DNA of 64,000 nt from the NCBI GenBank assembly GCA_004322215.1, contig SCSM01000036.1, positions 1 through 64,000 on the forward strand, read 5' to 3'. The notes under the pieces were generated by a model that was not told the DNA's origin, ran no database searches, and saw only the letters and a list, made by a program, of their open reading frames with translations. Of this stretch, positions 18,766-27,725 are shown in pieces; within the stretch, counting starts at the first letter, position 1; every line of letters starts with the position of its first letter. The DNA is from Bacteroidota bacterium (lineage in GTDB: Bacteria; Bacteroidota; Ignavibacteria; Kapaibacteriales; UBA2268). Both the position numbers and the translations under genes were made by a program.

Positions 18766-21138
18766 TTAACGGCTAACCATGACTTTAAAAGTACTCACCC
18801 TATCAGTCCCAATCTGAATGAAATACATACCATTCGCTAATCCACTGGTATTTATCTTCAAACTTTTTTCATTAATATTATTATTTACATAAACCGCATT
18901 GCCGAATAAATCAAAGAGCTTTATTGATTCGGGTAACTGTGTTCCATCAATCAATTTTATGTACAGCCAATCATTATTCGAACTCTGTGTAATTTCAACT
19001 GTGTTTATATTCTCATCATCCACCGATGTTGTTTTCACTACAGTTGCACGTACTTCAATGAAGAATTCGTCATCGTTTCCGCCTCTCCGGAAACCGATTG
19101 AATCCCTGAATTCACCGACTTTATCCGCAATGAATTTGACACCTACTTTAGTTTCAGCACCTGGAGTAAATACAATATTAGGTGAATCAGTAAAATCAAA
19201 TCCCATGTTACCGTTCTTAAATACAAGGACATCACTGAAAGTTTCGGTATTATCCGAATTATTATTAATTGTGAATTCACCATTCGGTTCGCTTCCTATT
19301 TTCATGGTTCCGAAATCAACATCCGAGGAAAAAGTATATTTAGGAGAATAATAATTCACGACAATAGTTGTGTCATTGCCTCTGCGGTCTGCAAATGTAG
19401 CTACCAGACGAGCATCTTTCTTTGAGTCAATAACGCTGGCACTCCAGCTTGTGTAAGAATCATTGCCCGGTATAAAATTATTATAGTTGAAATCATAATT
19501 TTCACTCTCATCGCGATGGAACACAATCATCGAAAGATTTGACCTGTCGGCGCTTTGCGGCATATCTTCCACGCTTCCACCTTCGATTTTACCATTTCCG
19601 TAAACCGCAAATTTCGGGTCGGGTGGAATTTTATCTGCCTTACTCAAATCCCCAATAGCAGCACTTGCAGGAAATCCGTAAGAATCGAATGGTGCAAATC
19701 CATAAGCATAAGCAGCAATCGGTTCATTCGATTTCAATTTAAATACTCCGTCATCGGGTAATTTGATGGTTGTAACATTATAATAAATTCCATTAACTGG
19801 AATCGAAAATCTCTGTGTTGACATAAGATTCAGTTCATAAACTTTTTTCCATGTAAATTGACCGTCAATTACCTGGGCAAAGAGCAAATCATCAGGAATA
19901 TTCCCACTCGGTGACTGATAAACAACATTAACATAATTCTCTAAAAATCTAAAACCGCTTTTGATTCCCGGTGTATTAAAAATAATTTCTTTCTGATATT
20001 GTTCGATTGGAGTCAGAGCCATCTGGAATGGGTCACTGTTCACAAAATCGTCAATTTGTCCGGTGTTGTACTGCATAATGTAAATCGGTTTATCTCCTGA
20101 AAAAACAATTGGTCTGGGAGCGTTAACATCAGCTCTCATTCTCAGCCAGCCATCTGTTTCGGTTCCGGATGATTTTTTTAATTTAACAATAGGAACATTA
20201 TCGGAATATATAGTTGTTTCAGGTTCTTTTGCCAAAATTTTAATAATCGAATTTTTTGTCCTGTTTACGATAGGAGTGTAATGATACTCTTTACCCCATG
20301 CGGACGATGGTATTTCCATCTCAGTTAAAAAATCACATGCAGGAGTATTTTCAGGAACATATGCACAGAAATTGCTCGAAATAACAGAAACAGGTTTAGT
20401 TGAAATTATTTGGCTTCCTGTCAGGTCTGCCCTTTGTCCTGCTGAGCTAACCAGGAAAACATCTCCTTTATTCAGTATTACGGTTCTTGTTTCTCCCGGC
20501 ATCAATCCGCCGCTTGTCCTTGTATTGTATGTGCCTCCGAGTGTAAAACTTACCTCAGTCTGGTCAAATGCGGATACAATCGCAGAATAACTCGGGAGAT
20601 ACTGAATTCCATAATCGGAAACGTCCGCCCACGATGCAACAGTATATTCTTTTCCGAGCGCCGATACCGGTATCCCAAGATAGCCGTCACTTGTAAATTT
20701 ATAACGCGTCAAACCATAACATATAATCGGGTAATCGGCATAAACATGGATACCATATCCCCGAAAAACAGAATCCGGCAAGGGAACTTCCCTGTCCGTC
20801 TTTCTGTAGCACTGTCCGATTGGAGGAGGTAATGTGAATTCGATAATATCATTCGGTATGGTCATTTTTGCCATGCGAAATTCCTTACCGGGTACTTCTA
20901 CGGTTACCGTTGTAGCAATCGCCGATGACACATAAAGTTTCAAAGAATTTCCGGCATTTTCGGTTTCCCAGCAGGGATTGAATGTCAGCCAAAACTCCTG
21001 TCCGGCATTTCCGGCGCCAAGAAGTTGGGGAAGCGACTCTTTGAATTCAGCAATATCGAATCCCTTGCAAAATAAATTCGTAGAACTAAGCATTGTGAAA
21101 GCTAATGCTATAAGCAGTGTGAATAATTTTGTAAACAT
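18766..21138 (-). CDS. Secreted IgGFc-binding-domain protein with T9SS sorting domain
   Basis: 790 residues; the ATG is preceded by AGGGG. A signal peptide (about 1-24) is followed by a long N-terminal domain (about 35-490). It begins 'AGQEFWLTFNPCWE' and contains 'GYGIHVYADYPIICYGL', 'SWADVSDYGIQYLPSY' and 'YAYGFAPFDSYG'. This matches the IgGFc-binding N-terminal domain family found in Bacteroidota surface proteins. Next comes the module with 'VEDMP', 'RSNLSMIVF' and 'GNDTTIVVNYY' (about 500-615), shared with the protein at 11957-14296. A choice-of-anchor D-like domain ('VDFGTMKIG') and a T9SS type A domain ('LANGMYFIQIG', 'FKVMVSR') complete it. Host IgG binding should not be assumed; the family is widespread in environmental bacteria. 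Confidence 0.88.
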   Translation of the reverse strand: MFTKLFTLLIALAFTMLSSTNLFCKGFDIAEFKESLPQLLGAGNAGQEFWLTFNPCWETENAGNSLKLYVSSAIATTVTVEVPGKEFRMAKMTIPNDIIEFTLPPPIGQCYRKTDREVPLPDSVFRGYGIHVYADYPIICYGLTRYKFTSDGYLGIPVSALGKEYTVASWADVSDYGIQYLPSYSAIVSAFDQTEVSFTLGGTYNTRTSGGLMPGETRTVILNKGDVFLVSSAGQRADLTGSQIISTKPVSVISSNFCAYVPENTPACDFLTEMEIPSSAWGKEYHYTPIVNRTKNSIIKILAKEPETTIYSDNVPIVKLKKSSGTETDGWLRMRADVNAPRPIVFSGDKPIYIMQYNTGQIDDFVNSDPFQMALTPIEQYQKEIIFNTPGIKSGFRFLENYVNVVYQSPSGNIPDDLLFAQVIDGQFTWKKVYELNLMSTQRFSIPVNGIYYNVTTIKLPDDGVFKLKSNEPIAAYAYGFAPFDSYGFPASAAIGDLSKADKIPPDPKFAVYGNGKIEGGSVEDMPQSADRSNLSMIVFHRDESENYDFNYNNFIPGNDSYTSWSASVIDSKKDARLVATFADRRGNDTTIVVNYYSPKYTFSSDVDFGTMKIGSEPNGEFTINNNSDNTETFSDVLVFKNGNMGFDFTDSPNIVFTPGAETKVGVKFIADKVGEFRDSIGFRRGGNDDEFFIEVRATVVKTTSVDDENINTVEITQSSNNDWLYIKLIDGTQLPESIKLFDLFGNAVYVNNNINEKSLKINTSGLANGMYFIQIGTDRVSTFKVMVSR

Positions 21139-21209
21139 TATAAAACCCCTATGAATTTGAAAAAAATCTATATAAATTCTATTATTTTCAAATTTTCGTG
21201 TGATGTCTC

Positions 21210-21254
21210 ATTGCAATAACAAAAAAAAAGGCAAAATGTTACAGTGGGAATGAA
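21210..21254 (-). promoter_or_regulatory. Shared upstream box (copy A)
   Basis: On the plus strand: a GCAATAAC word, an A-rich stretch, then AAAATGTTACAGTGGGAATG. The same layout occurs at 23373-23417 and 27664-27710. Each copy is 80-125 nt upstream of a minus-strand T9SS gene. Because this downstream protein is not a paralogue of the other two, shared regulation is a better explanation than gene duplication alone. Confidence 0.5.
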
Positions 21255-21374
21255 TTTTTTTTTATTTATATGAATAATTGCTATTTTATTAATGATTATA
21301 CATCAGAAACATACTCTACAATCAATCAAGAATTTTCAATTTTACAATTTTACAATTTTCAATAAATTTAAAAT

Positions 21375-23294
21375 TTATTTTATAACGACCACTCCCTTTG
21401 ACATTGCAACTGCCGACGACAGCAGTGTAACAAAATACAAGCCGCTGGGAAAACTACTTATATTAATTGAATGTCTTTTCTCATTGTTAGTATTTATATT
21501 ATTAACATTTGCATTAAATACCTGCTGTCCGTAAGAGTTTGTAATTATTATTTGTGTGTTTCCTTCACGCTGAAGATTAAATACAACATCAATTGAAGTA
21601 AAAGAGGGATTGGGATAGAGTTCAATCCGGTTATTAATATTTGAATAATTATCTACTACGCTTGTTACAACCGAATCTACACTGAGTAAGGCAATGCTGT
21701 CGCCTTTCGTTGCATTTGAACTGAATACAATGCTATCTGTGATATTTTTGATGATTGTATCAGGTGCATTAAATTCAACATCAAACTTGAATGAATCTAA
21801 CGGTTGAAGAATCAGTTGATTGCTGTCGTTTATTTCTCTCGAAAATATTGGTTTAAAAAATGAATTTTGATTTAGATAATAATTTCTTACAGATAGCACA
21901 TCATCACCTGTATTTTTAATGATTAATGTTGCAGTATCTTTGGAACCGGTTTTGACATAATTAAAATTTCCATCCGTTACGCTTATTTCGGGTTGCTTTG
22001 GAATTATTCCTTTTCCAAGTAATTCGGCTACACTATCGGGATTGTAAGTCTTCACTGTGTTACTTATAAAGAAAATCGAGTCCGTATATGTCTTTTCTTC
22101 GGCAGGGCGAAACGTTACTTCGAATGAAAATGACTGGTCAGGAGCCAGCCGCAATGGAGATGCCTCGCTAATTTCCGGTAAGTTGTGAACGAATACGGAA
22201 GGCTGACTTGGACCTGTAAATCCCGTAATAACCAGTTCTTCTTTTCCTGTGTTTTTTATAATTATCGAATCAGTTGCAGTTTCATTGACAAGTATATCTC
22301 CAAAATCACAGGAAGAGACATCAATAAACGGGTCTTTGGGGAAAACATCAGGCGGGCATTTATTGGGGAAAGCACGCAACTTCGGGTAGTCCCTGCCTTC
22401 GTCTATGCACCACGTTTCTTCGAAGTCGAAACCAAAGTAAGTTGATTGTTTCATCATATCTAAGGTTGGAAAACCTTTTGCTTTATGGCTTCCATCATCC
22501 GGTATTCCTGTGGTTTCAACATCCCAATAACTATTCTCAGCATTTTCAATATCACCAAAAGCTGTGGCTTTTCTCTTGCTTATTATTTTGCCTGTAGTAT
22601 AACATGCATAAATTTGTCGATATCTAGGTTGTCCGCTGCAAAAACTGCCTACTGAATAATCACTCTTCTCACCAATCGAGGTAACAGTGCAGGAAGAGTA
22701 GCAATTTTCAATTTTTCCATCACCAATATCGCCACAAAACCCACCGATACCCTCCCCCTCCTCAATTGTATCAGTAGAAGTTACTTTACCATGAGTGAAA
22801 CATTTTTCAATGAAACCTCCTACCATCCTTCCGACTAAACCACCAACAAGATATCTTCCGGTTATATTACAATTTTCCAAGCCAAGTCTTCTTACTTCAG
22901 AATGATCATCAGGTCCCCCCCCCCATAAAAATCCGAAAAGGCCTACCGCAATTGCATTTGGAAGATTTATATATAAGTTATATATAATATATCCATTACC
23001 GTCAAGATAACCAAAGAATCTTTGAATAGGAATAAAACCCATTGGCTCATCAGGTGTATTGGGATTACTGTCATGGTCATAAACATTCCAATATCTCGTC
23101 TCGGAAGCATCTATATCGTTCATTAATTTAAAATATTTAATTTTTGAACCAGTAAAACTATAAATATCCTGTAGATCATTGATATTCTTGATTTGATATG
23201 GGTCCTCTTTTGTGCCTTTACCATTTAAAGCAAAAGAATATGTAACAGATATAAAATTGATAATAATTAACAAGAAATAAATTTTGATTTTCAT
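21375..23294 (-). CDS. Secreted GLUG-motif/choice-of-anchor D protein with T9SS sorting domain
   Basis: The start chosen is the ATG at 23294, where a clean signal peptide begins (MKIKIYFLL). The open frame extends 13 codons further upstream into the shared 29-bp motif, which argues against that longer start. In the 639-residue product, residues 20-330 hold GLUG-type beta-helix units ('VGGLVGRMVGG', 'GIGGFCGDIGDGKIENCYS'). A CxxDxxKDYPKL-like element follows ('WCIDEGRDYPKLRAF'). Two choice-of-anchor D domains come next ('CDFGDILVNE', 'GNFNYVKTG'), then a T9SS type A domain ('ELYPNPSF', 'FPSGLYFVTL'). It is paralogous to 26363-27586, which lacks the choice-of-anchor D part. Probably surface exposed; function unknown. 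Confidence 0.87.
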   Translation of the reverse strand: MKIKIYFLLIIINFISVTYSFALNGKGTKEDPYQIKNINDLQDIYSFTGSKIKYFKLMNDIDASETRYWNVYDHDSNPNTPDEPMGFIPIQRFFGYLDGNGYIIYNLYINLPNAIAVGLFGFLWGGGPDDHSEVRRLGLENCNITGRYLVGGLVGRMVGGFIEKCFTHGKVTSTDTIEEGEGIGGFCGDIGDGKIENCYSSCTVTSIGEKSDYSVGSFCSGQPRYRQIYACYTTGKIISKRKATAFGDIENAENSYWDVETTGIPDDGSHKAKGFPTLDMMKQSTYFGFDFEETWCIDEGRDYPKLRAFPNKCPPDVFPKDPFIDVSSCDFGDILVNETATDSIIIKNTGKEELVITGFTGPSQPSVFVHNLPEISEASPLRLAPDQSFSFEVTFRPAEEKTYTDSIFFISNTVKTYNPDSVAELLGKGIIPKQPEISVTDGNFNYVKTGSKDTATLIIKNTGDDVLSVRNYYLNQNSFFKPIFSREINDSNQLILQPLDSFKFDVEFNAPDTIIKNITDSIVFSSNATKGDSIALLSVDSVVTSVVDNYSNINNRIELYPNPSFTSIDVVFNLQREGNTQIIITNSYGQQVFNANVNNINTNNEKRHSINISSFPSGLYFVTLLSSAVAMSKGVVVIK

Positions 23295-23325
23295 AATTTT
23301 TTCCATTTCGTGCTTTAATATTATT

Positions 23326-23354
23326 AAAGACACATAAAACCTAAAAAGGTCTCA
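23326..23354 (-). promoter_or_regulatory. Shared 29-bp upstream motif (copy 2)
   Basis: Identical to 27618-27646 and about 6 mismatches from 9535-9563. It ends 31 nt upstream of the chosen ATG at 23294. Confidence 0.5.
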
Positions 23355-23372
23355 ATAATCTAACTAATATTT

Positions 23373-23417
23373 AATGCAATAACAAATAAAAAGGTAAAAT
23401 GTTACAGTGGGTATGAA
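23373..23417 (-). promoter_or_regulatory. Shared upstream box (copy B)
   Basis: Contains TGCAATAAC, an A-rich spacer and AAAATGTTACAGTGGGTATG. See copy A at 21210-21254. It lies 79 nt or more upstream of the GLUG gene start. Confidence 0.5.
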
Positions 23418-23562
23418 ATTTTTTTTCTATTTAATGAGTATTTTATAATTTTATAACTAATAAACACAAATTGAAAATTCAATAAATAGAAAATTATGTT
23501 TATTTCCCATCAATTATTCAAATATTCAAAATTTTAGTATATTGGTTCGGGTGAGAATATAA

Positions 23563-25662
23563 ATGAAAAATAAATTCAAAATAAGCGATAAAATCAAAAG
23601 CAATAAAAGCTTGAACGATATTGGCATAATCATACTAATTATATTAATCGTTCTTCTTCTTATTTATATTCTCGAAGACTTTCAGCTTCTCGGTGACAGG
23701 TTAAAACATCTGAGCGATTACAAACTAACAGTTACCTTCGTCCTAATGTTTGTTGTGTCAATTTCACTCGTTGTATTCTCATTCCGCAGATGGCGCGAAA
23801 CCAAGCTTGAAATCATAGAACGTAAAGCAGCCGACAGCCGTATGCAGCGCAGCCGCGCCCAGCTTGCTGCTGTTCTCGACGGTGTCCCTGATATGATTGT
23901 ACAGGTGGACACTAACAACCGCATCCTTTGGGCTAACAAAGAGGCATTGAGCAAAAATCCCGATGCTATCGGCTTGAGCTTCGACACTGCTTTTTCTGTT
24001 GTCGGTGAATCTTTCATGGATAACTATTGTGCATGGGCTATGGAATCAGGAAAAATCGAAAAGGGAATTAAATACCTCCCGGCTATGTACGGCGTCGAAG
24101 GCGAAAGCTATTGGGAAGGCATTGCCGTTCCTCTCACTGGTAACGACGGGAAGAACTTCGGAGCCATCGCTATCGCACGTGACGTCAGCGAAAGAATGAG
24201 AATCGAACATACATACAACCTGCTCGCTTCAATTGTCGAATCAACCGATTTTGCCATTTATGGTATTACATATAACGGTACAATTCTTACATGGAACAAC
24301 GGTGCAGAAAAAACTTATGGCTACAAAGCTTCTGAGATTGTGGGAAAATCAATTTCTGTTCTCGTTCCACTCGATTACCGAAACGAGTTGATGAGAACTA
24401 TTGACAAGGTTATCAGGAAACAAACCGTAGAGCGGCTCGAATCCGAGCGAATCAGGAAAGACGGAAAATTCATTTATGTTTCCATCTCAATTTGTCCTTT
24501 CGTTGATGCCACCGGTATGAACATTGGTGTTTCCGCCATCGAAAGAGACATAACAGAATCCAAAGTCGCCCAGGAAGCGATTATGAAAAGCGAAGAAAAA
24601 TTCAGGACTCTCGTTACTACCGCACCCGATGGAATTGTACTGACAGACAGCAACGGCAGGATTGTCGAAGTAAATATGGCTTTCGCACAAATTTTCGGTT
24701 TCAATCGCGCTGAAATGATTGGTGAAATCCTTCCCAAATTTCTTACTGATAACGAAAGCAAATCAAGAGCTATTGAGGCAATGAGACGTATGAGGGAAAC
24801 AGATAAAATTCTCTCCGGTGAATTCGAGGTTGTCGCAAGGAATGGGTCAATTATACCCGTCGATGTTTCTATATCTCCTTTAAAAGATGAGAAAATGAAC
24901 TTTTCGGGGATGATTGCAATTATGCGCGATGTCAGCACACGTAAGAATTATGAAAATGAACTCCGGAATTCGCGTGAACAACTCAGAAATCTTGCAATTC
25001 ACCTTCAAACTGCTCGTGAAGATGAAAAGAAACGAATCGCATTCGAAATTCACGACGAGCTTGGCTATGCACTTACTGCCCTGAAACTTGACCTCGCATG
25101 GCTTTCAAAAAAAATGAATGTTAAAGATTTGAATCTCGGCAAAAAAAGCAAGGAAATGTCAGAATTGATTGAAACTACTATAAAAAAAGTTCGCTCTATC
25201 TCTACCCAGTTGAGACCCTCGATTCTCGACCACTTTGGATTGGAAGCAGCTATCGAATGGCAGGCAAACGAGTTCCAGAAAAGAACTGCCATTAGGTGCA
25301 AACTTAATCTCGATACCTCTGATTTAGTCTACAACGACACCAATTCAACGGCAATTTTCAGAATTTTCCAGGAAACACTTACTAATGTTGCACGCCATGC
25401 AAAAGCAACAAGAGTTGACATTAATTTATACCAAAATGAAAACGAAGTCGTCTTAAAAGTCGTTGACAATGGGATAGGTATTCCAAAAGAACAATTGGAA
25501 AACCATAAATCAATGGGTTTAATCAGTATTAGGGAAAGAGCAAGCTTTATGGGAGGCACTGTTGATATACACGGTGAGGAAGGAATTGGAACGACCGTAA
25601 CAGTGAAAATACCGGTAAATAAAATGGAGAAAATGGATGATAAAGATAATAATAGCCGATGA
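23563..25662 (+). CDS. Membrane PAS-domain sensor histidine kinase (NarL/HisKA_3 type)
   Basis: 699 residues. Two membrane segments (about 19-40 and 55-75) enclose only a short outside loop, so sensing is probably through the three PAS domains (about 98-205, 212-337, 340-460; each ends in a 'RD(V/I)(S/T)' stretch). A HisKA_3 dimerisation domain follows with the phosphoacceptor in 'FEIHDELGYAL' (His about 497). The HATPase domain has 'VDNGIGIP' and 'GIGTTV' (about 585-690). It should phosphorylate the response regulator encoded immediately downstream, which overlaps it by 26 nt, so the two are translationally coupled. The pair sits between two paralogous T9SS genes transcribed the other way. 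The signal is unknown; the PAS domains could bind a ligand or a cofactor. Confidence 0.95.
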   Translation: MKNKFKISDKIKSNKSLNDIGIIILIILIVLLLIYILEDFQLLGDRLKHLSDYKLTVTFVLMFVVSISLVVFSFRRWRETKLEIIERKAADSRMQRSRAQLAAVLDGVPDMIVQVDTNNRILWANKEALSKNPDAIGLSFDTAFSVVGESFMDNYCAWAMESGKIEKGIKYLPAMYGVEGESYWEGIAVPLTGNDGKNFGAIAIARDVSERMRIEHTYNLLASIVESTDFAIYGITYNGTILTWNNGAEKTYGYKASEIVGKSISVLVPLDYRNELMRTIDKVIRKQTVERLESERIRKDGKFIYVSISICPFVDATGMNIGVSAIERDITESKVAQEAIMKSEEKFRTLVTTAPDGIVLTDSNGRIVEVNMAFAQIFGFNRAEMIGEILPKFLTDNESKSRAIEAMRRMRETDKILSGEFEVVARNGSIIPVDVSISPLKDEKMNFSGMIAIMRDVSTRKNYENELRNSREQLRNLAIHLQTAREDEKKRIAFEIHDELGYALTALKLDLAWLSKKMNVKDLNLGKKSKEMSELIETTIKKVRSISTQLRPSILDHFGLEAAIEWQANEFQKRTAIRCKLNLDTSDLVYNDTNSTAIFRIFQETLTNVARHAKATRVDINLYQNENEVVLKVVDNGIGIPKEQLENHKSMGLISIRERASFMGGTVDIHGEEGIGTTVTVKIPVNKMEKMDDKDNNSR

Positions 25663-26269
25663 CCATGCTGTTGTCCGAAGGGGCTTGAAGCAAATTTTCG
25701 ATGAAACTCACGACCTGCATGTTGTGGACGAAGCAAGTTCCGGAAATGAACTTCTCGATAAAGTCAGACATAACAGCTATGACGTAGTCATTCTCGATAT
25801 TTCCATGCCCGGCAAGGACGGGCTCGATACTCTCAAAGAACTCAAGTACCTAAAACCGGAATTGCCTGTCCTGGTGTTTACTGTTTTCCCCGAAGAACAA
25901 TATGCCGTCAGGATTCTCAAGGCAGGGGCAGCCGGCTATCTCAATAAAGAGAGCGAGCCGGAAGAGATGCTGGATGCAATACGCAAAGTTACTCAGGGTA
26001 GAAAATACATTTCCCCGGGTTTGGCTGAATTGCTCGCCGCTAACCTCGATGCAAGCGGGGAAACTCCTATTCACGACTCACTTTCAGACCGCGAATTCCA
26101 GGTAATGTGCATGATTGCCTCCGGCAAAACCATTTCCGACATCGCAAAAGAGCTTTCTCTCAGCATCAATACCATCAGCACATATAGAATCAGGATTCTC
26201 GAAAAACTAAACCTGAAAAACAATGCCGAAATCACTCATTATGCTCTAAAAAACCGCCTTGTAGAGTAA
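25637..26269 (+). CDS. NarL/FixJ-family response regulator
   Basis: 210 residues: receiver domain (1-120) with acidic pocket D8/D9, phosphoacceptor D54 in 'VILDISMPGKDG' and 'AAGYLNKES' near its end, then a LuxR-type helix-turn-helix (about 145-205; 'LSDREFQVMCMIASGKT', 'LSINTISTYRIRILEKL'). Phosphorylated by the overlapping upstream kinase, it should bind DNA as a dimer. Candidate targets are the shared upstream boxes of the flanking T9SS genes, which is speculation based on position only. Confidence 0.95.
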   Translation: MIKIIIADDHAVVRRGLKQIFDETHDLHVVDEASSGNELLDKVRHNSYDVVILDISMPGKDGLDTLKELKYLKPELPVLVFTVFPEEQYAVRILKAGAAGYLNKESEPEEMLDAIRKVTQGRKYISPGLAELLAANLDASGETPIHDSLSDREFQVMCMIASGKTISDIAKELSLSINTISTYRIRILEKLNLKNNAEITHYALKNRLVE

Positions 26270-26362
26270 TTCCATTCATACAAATTATGGCAAATTATGT
26301 TTACTAATTTCAAATTTGTCTTTTTAAAATTCACTGAAAATTAGAAATTGAAAATTGAAAAT

Positions 26363-27586
26363 TTATTTGACCACTACCACTCCCTTAGTCAGTGCAACTC
26401 CCGGCGACCGCAACGTAACAAAATACAAGCCGCTGGGAAAAGTGCTAATGTCAATTGAAAGCTTCTGCTCCTGCGTAGAAGTAATATTATTCAAATCTGC
26501 ATTATATACCTTCTGCCCGTAAGAATTTGTTATAATAAGTTGTACACTGCCTAACGACTGTAATTTATAAACAACATCAATTAAAGTAGAAGCGGGATTA
26601 GGAAAAGCATCAATCTTATTTCCATTATCTTCCGGTTCCAGCGGCACATCCAAAGGCGGGCACTTGCCGAAAGCCCTCAGCTTTGGATAATCTTTGCCTT
26701 CGTCAATGCACCAGACCTTTTCAAAGTCCCAGCCGGCATTAAAGTAAGTTGCCTTCTTCTTCATTTTCGATGTTGGCAATCCTTTAGCTCTATGACCACC
26801 TGTGTCAGGTATGCCAGTGGTTTCAATGTCCCAAAAACAATCTGGTGAATCTTCAGATCTACCAAAATTAGATACTTTCTTTGGACTTATCGCTTTACCT
26901 ATTGTATAACATTTTCTTGCATTCCCATTTACATTAAGGCCTTCCGAAAAACTTGCAATTGCATAATCATTTATAGAATTATTAGTAAAAATAGTACATG
27001 ATGTGTAACTATCAATAATGCCGTCAAGACTACCATTCCATCCACAAAAACCACCACTTCTATCATTTGCAAGAATTTCACCGGTAGAATAGCATTCTGT
27101 AATTGAACCATTATCGGAAGCTAAAAAACCACAAATACTACCAACATAAATCTTTCCTTTGATATAACAATTTTCTAAACCTAACCGAAAAATACGACCA
27201 AACCTAATATCCCATAATCTCCATTTAAGAGTGCTAAACAATCCAATATTTTCCTCTGAAGGGCGATTAATAAATAGTTCTTTAATAATATGCCCATTAC
27301 CATCAATTTGACCCGAAAAATATAATGGCTTGAAACCCATCGGTTCATCCGGTGTATCTGGATTTCTATCATGGTCACCGACATTCCAATTTCTGGTGTC
27401 AGAAGCATCAATATCATTTATGAGCTTATAATATAGCAAAGTATCACCTTCTATTATCTGTTGGAACTCGTAGATATTAGTAATAAGAAAGGGTTCATCT
27501 TTTGTTCCTTTACCGCTTAAAGCAAAAGTATATGTAACAGATATAAAATTGACAATAATTAACAAGAAATAAATTTTGACTATCAT
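26363..27586 (-). CDS. Secreted GLUG-like protein with T9SS sorting domain (paralogue)
   Basis: The start chosen is the ATG at 27586 (signal peptide beginning MIVKIYFLL); the longer frame runs into the shared upstream motif, as in its paralogue at 21375-23294. The 407-residue product has a signal peptide, then beta-helix units (about 20-290; 'VGSICGFLASDNGSITECYS', 'GGFCGWNGSLDG'), the 'WCIDEGKDYPKLRAF' element and directly a T9SS type A domain ('DAFPNPAS', 'FPSGLYFVTLRS', 'KGVVVVK'). Compared with its paralogue it lacks the two choice-of-anchor D domains. The upstream DNA is nearly identical for about 120 nt. Function unknown; likely cell-surface. Confidence 0.87.
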   Translation of the reverse strand: MIVKIYFLLIIVNFISVTYTFALSGKGTKDEPFLITNIYEFQQIIEGDTLLYYKLINDIDASDTRNWNVGDHDRNPDTPDEPMGFKPLYFSGQIDGNGHIIKELFINRPSEENIGLFSTLKWRLWDIRFGRIFRLGLENCYIKGKIYVGSICGFLASDNGSITECYSTGEILANDRSGGFCGWNGSLDGIIDSYTSCTIFTNNSINDYAIASFSEGLNVNGNARKCYTIGKAISPKKVSNFGRSEDSPDCFWDIETTGIPDTGGHRAKGLPTSKMKKKATYFNAGWDFEKVWCIDEGKDYPKLRAFGKCPPLDVPLEPEDNGNKIDAFPNPASTLIDVVYKLQSLGSVQLIITNSYGQKVYNADLNNITSTQEQKLSIDISTFPSGLYFVTLRSPGVALTKGVVVVK

Positions 27587-27617
27587 AATTTTTTCCATTT
27601 CGTGCTTTAATATTATT

Positions 27618-27646
27618 AAAGACACATAAAACCTAAAAAGGTCTCA
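27618..27646 (-). promoter_or_regulatory. Shared 29-bp upstream motif (copy 3)
   Basis: Identical to 23326-23354. It ends 31 nt upstream of the chosen start at 27586. Confidence 0.5.
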
Positions 27647-27663
27647 ATAATCTAATTAATATT

Positions 27664-27710
27664 AATTGTAATAACCAAAAAAATCGTAAAATGTTACAGC
27701 GGGTATGAAA
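27664..27710 (-). promoter_or_regulatory. Shared upstream box (copy C)
   Basis: Contains TGTAATAAC, an A-rich spacer and AAAATGTTACAGCGGGTATG. See copies at 21210-21254 and 23373-23417. Confidence 0.5.
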
Positions 27711-27725
27711 ATAATTTATTAGTAT

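Noticed and set aside
18899..19351. 150-codon plus-strand ORF inside the IgGFc-binding-type gene
   Set aside because: Antisense shadow of a gene with clear signal peptide, domains and sorting signal.
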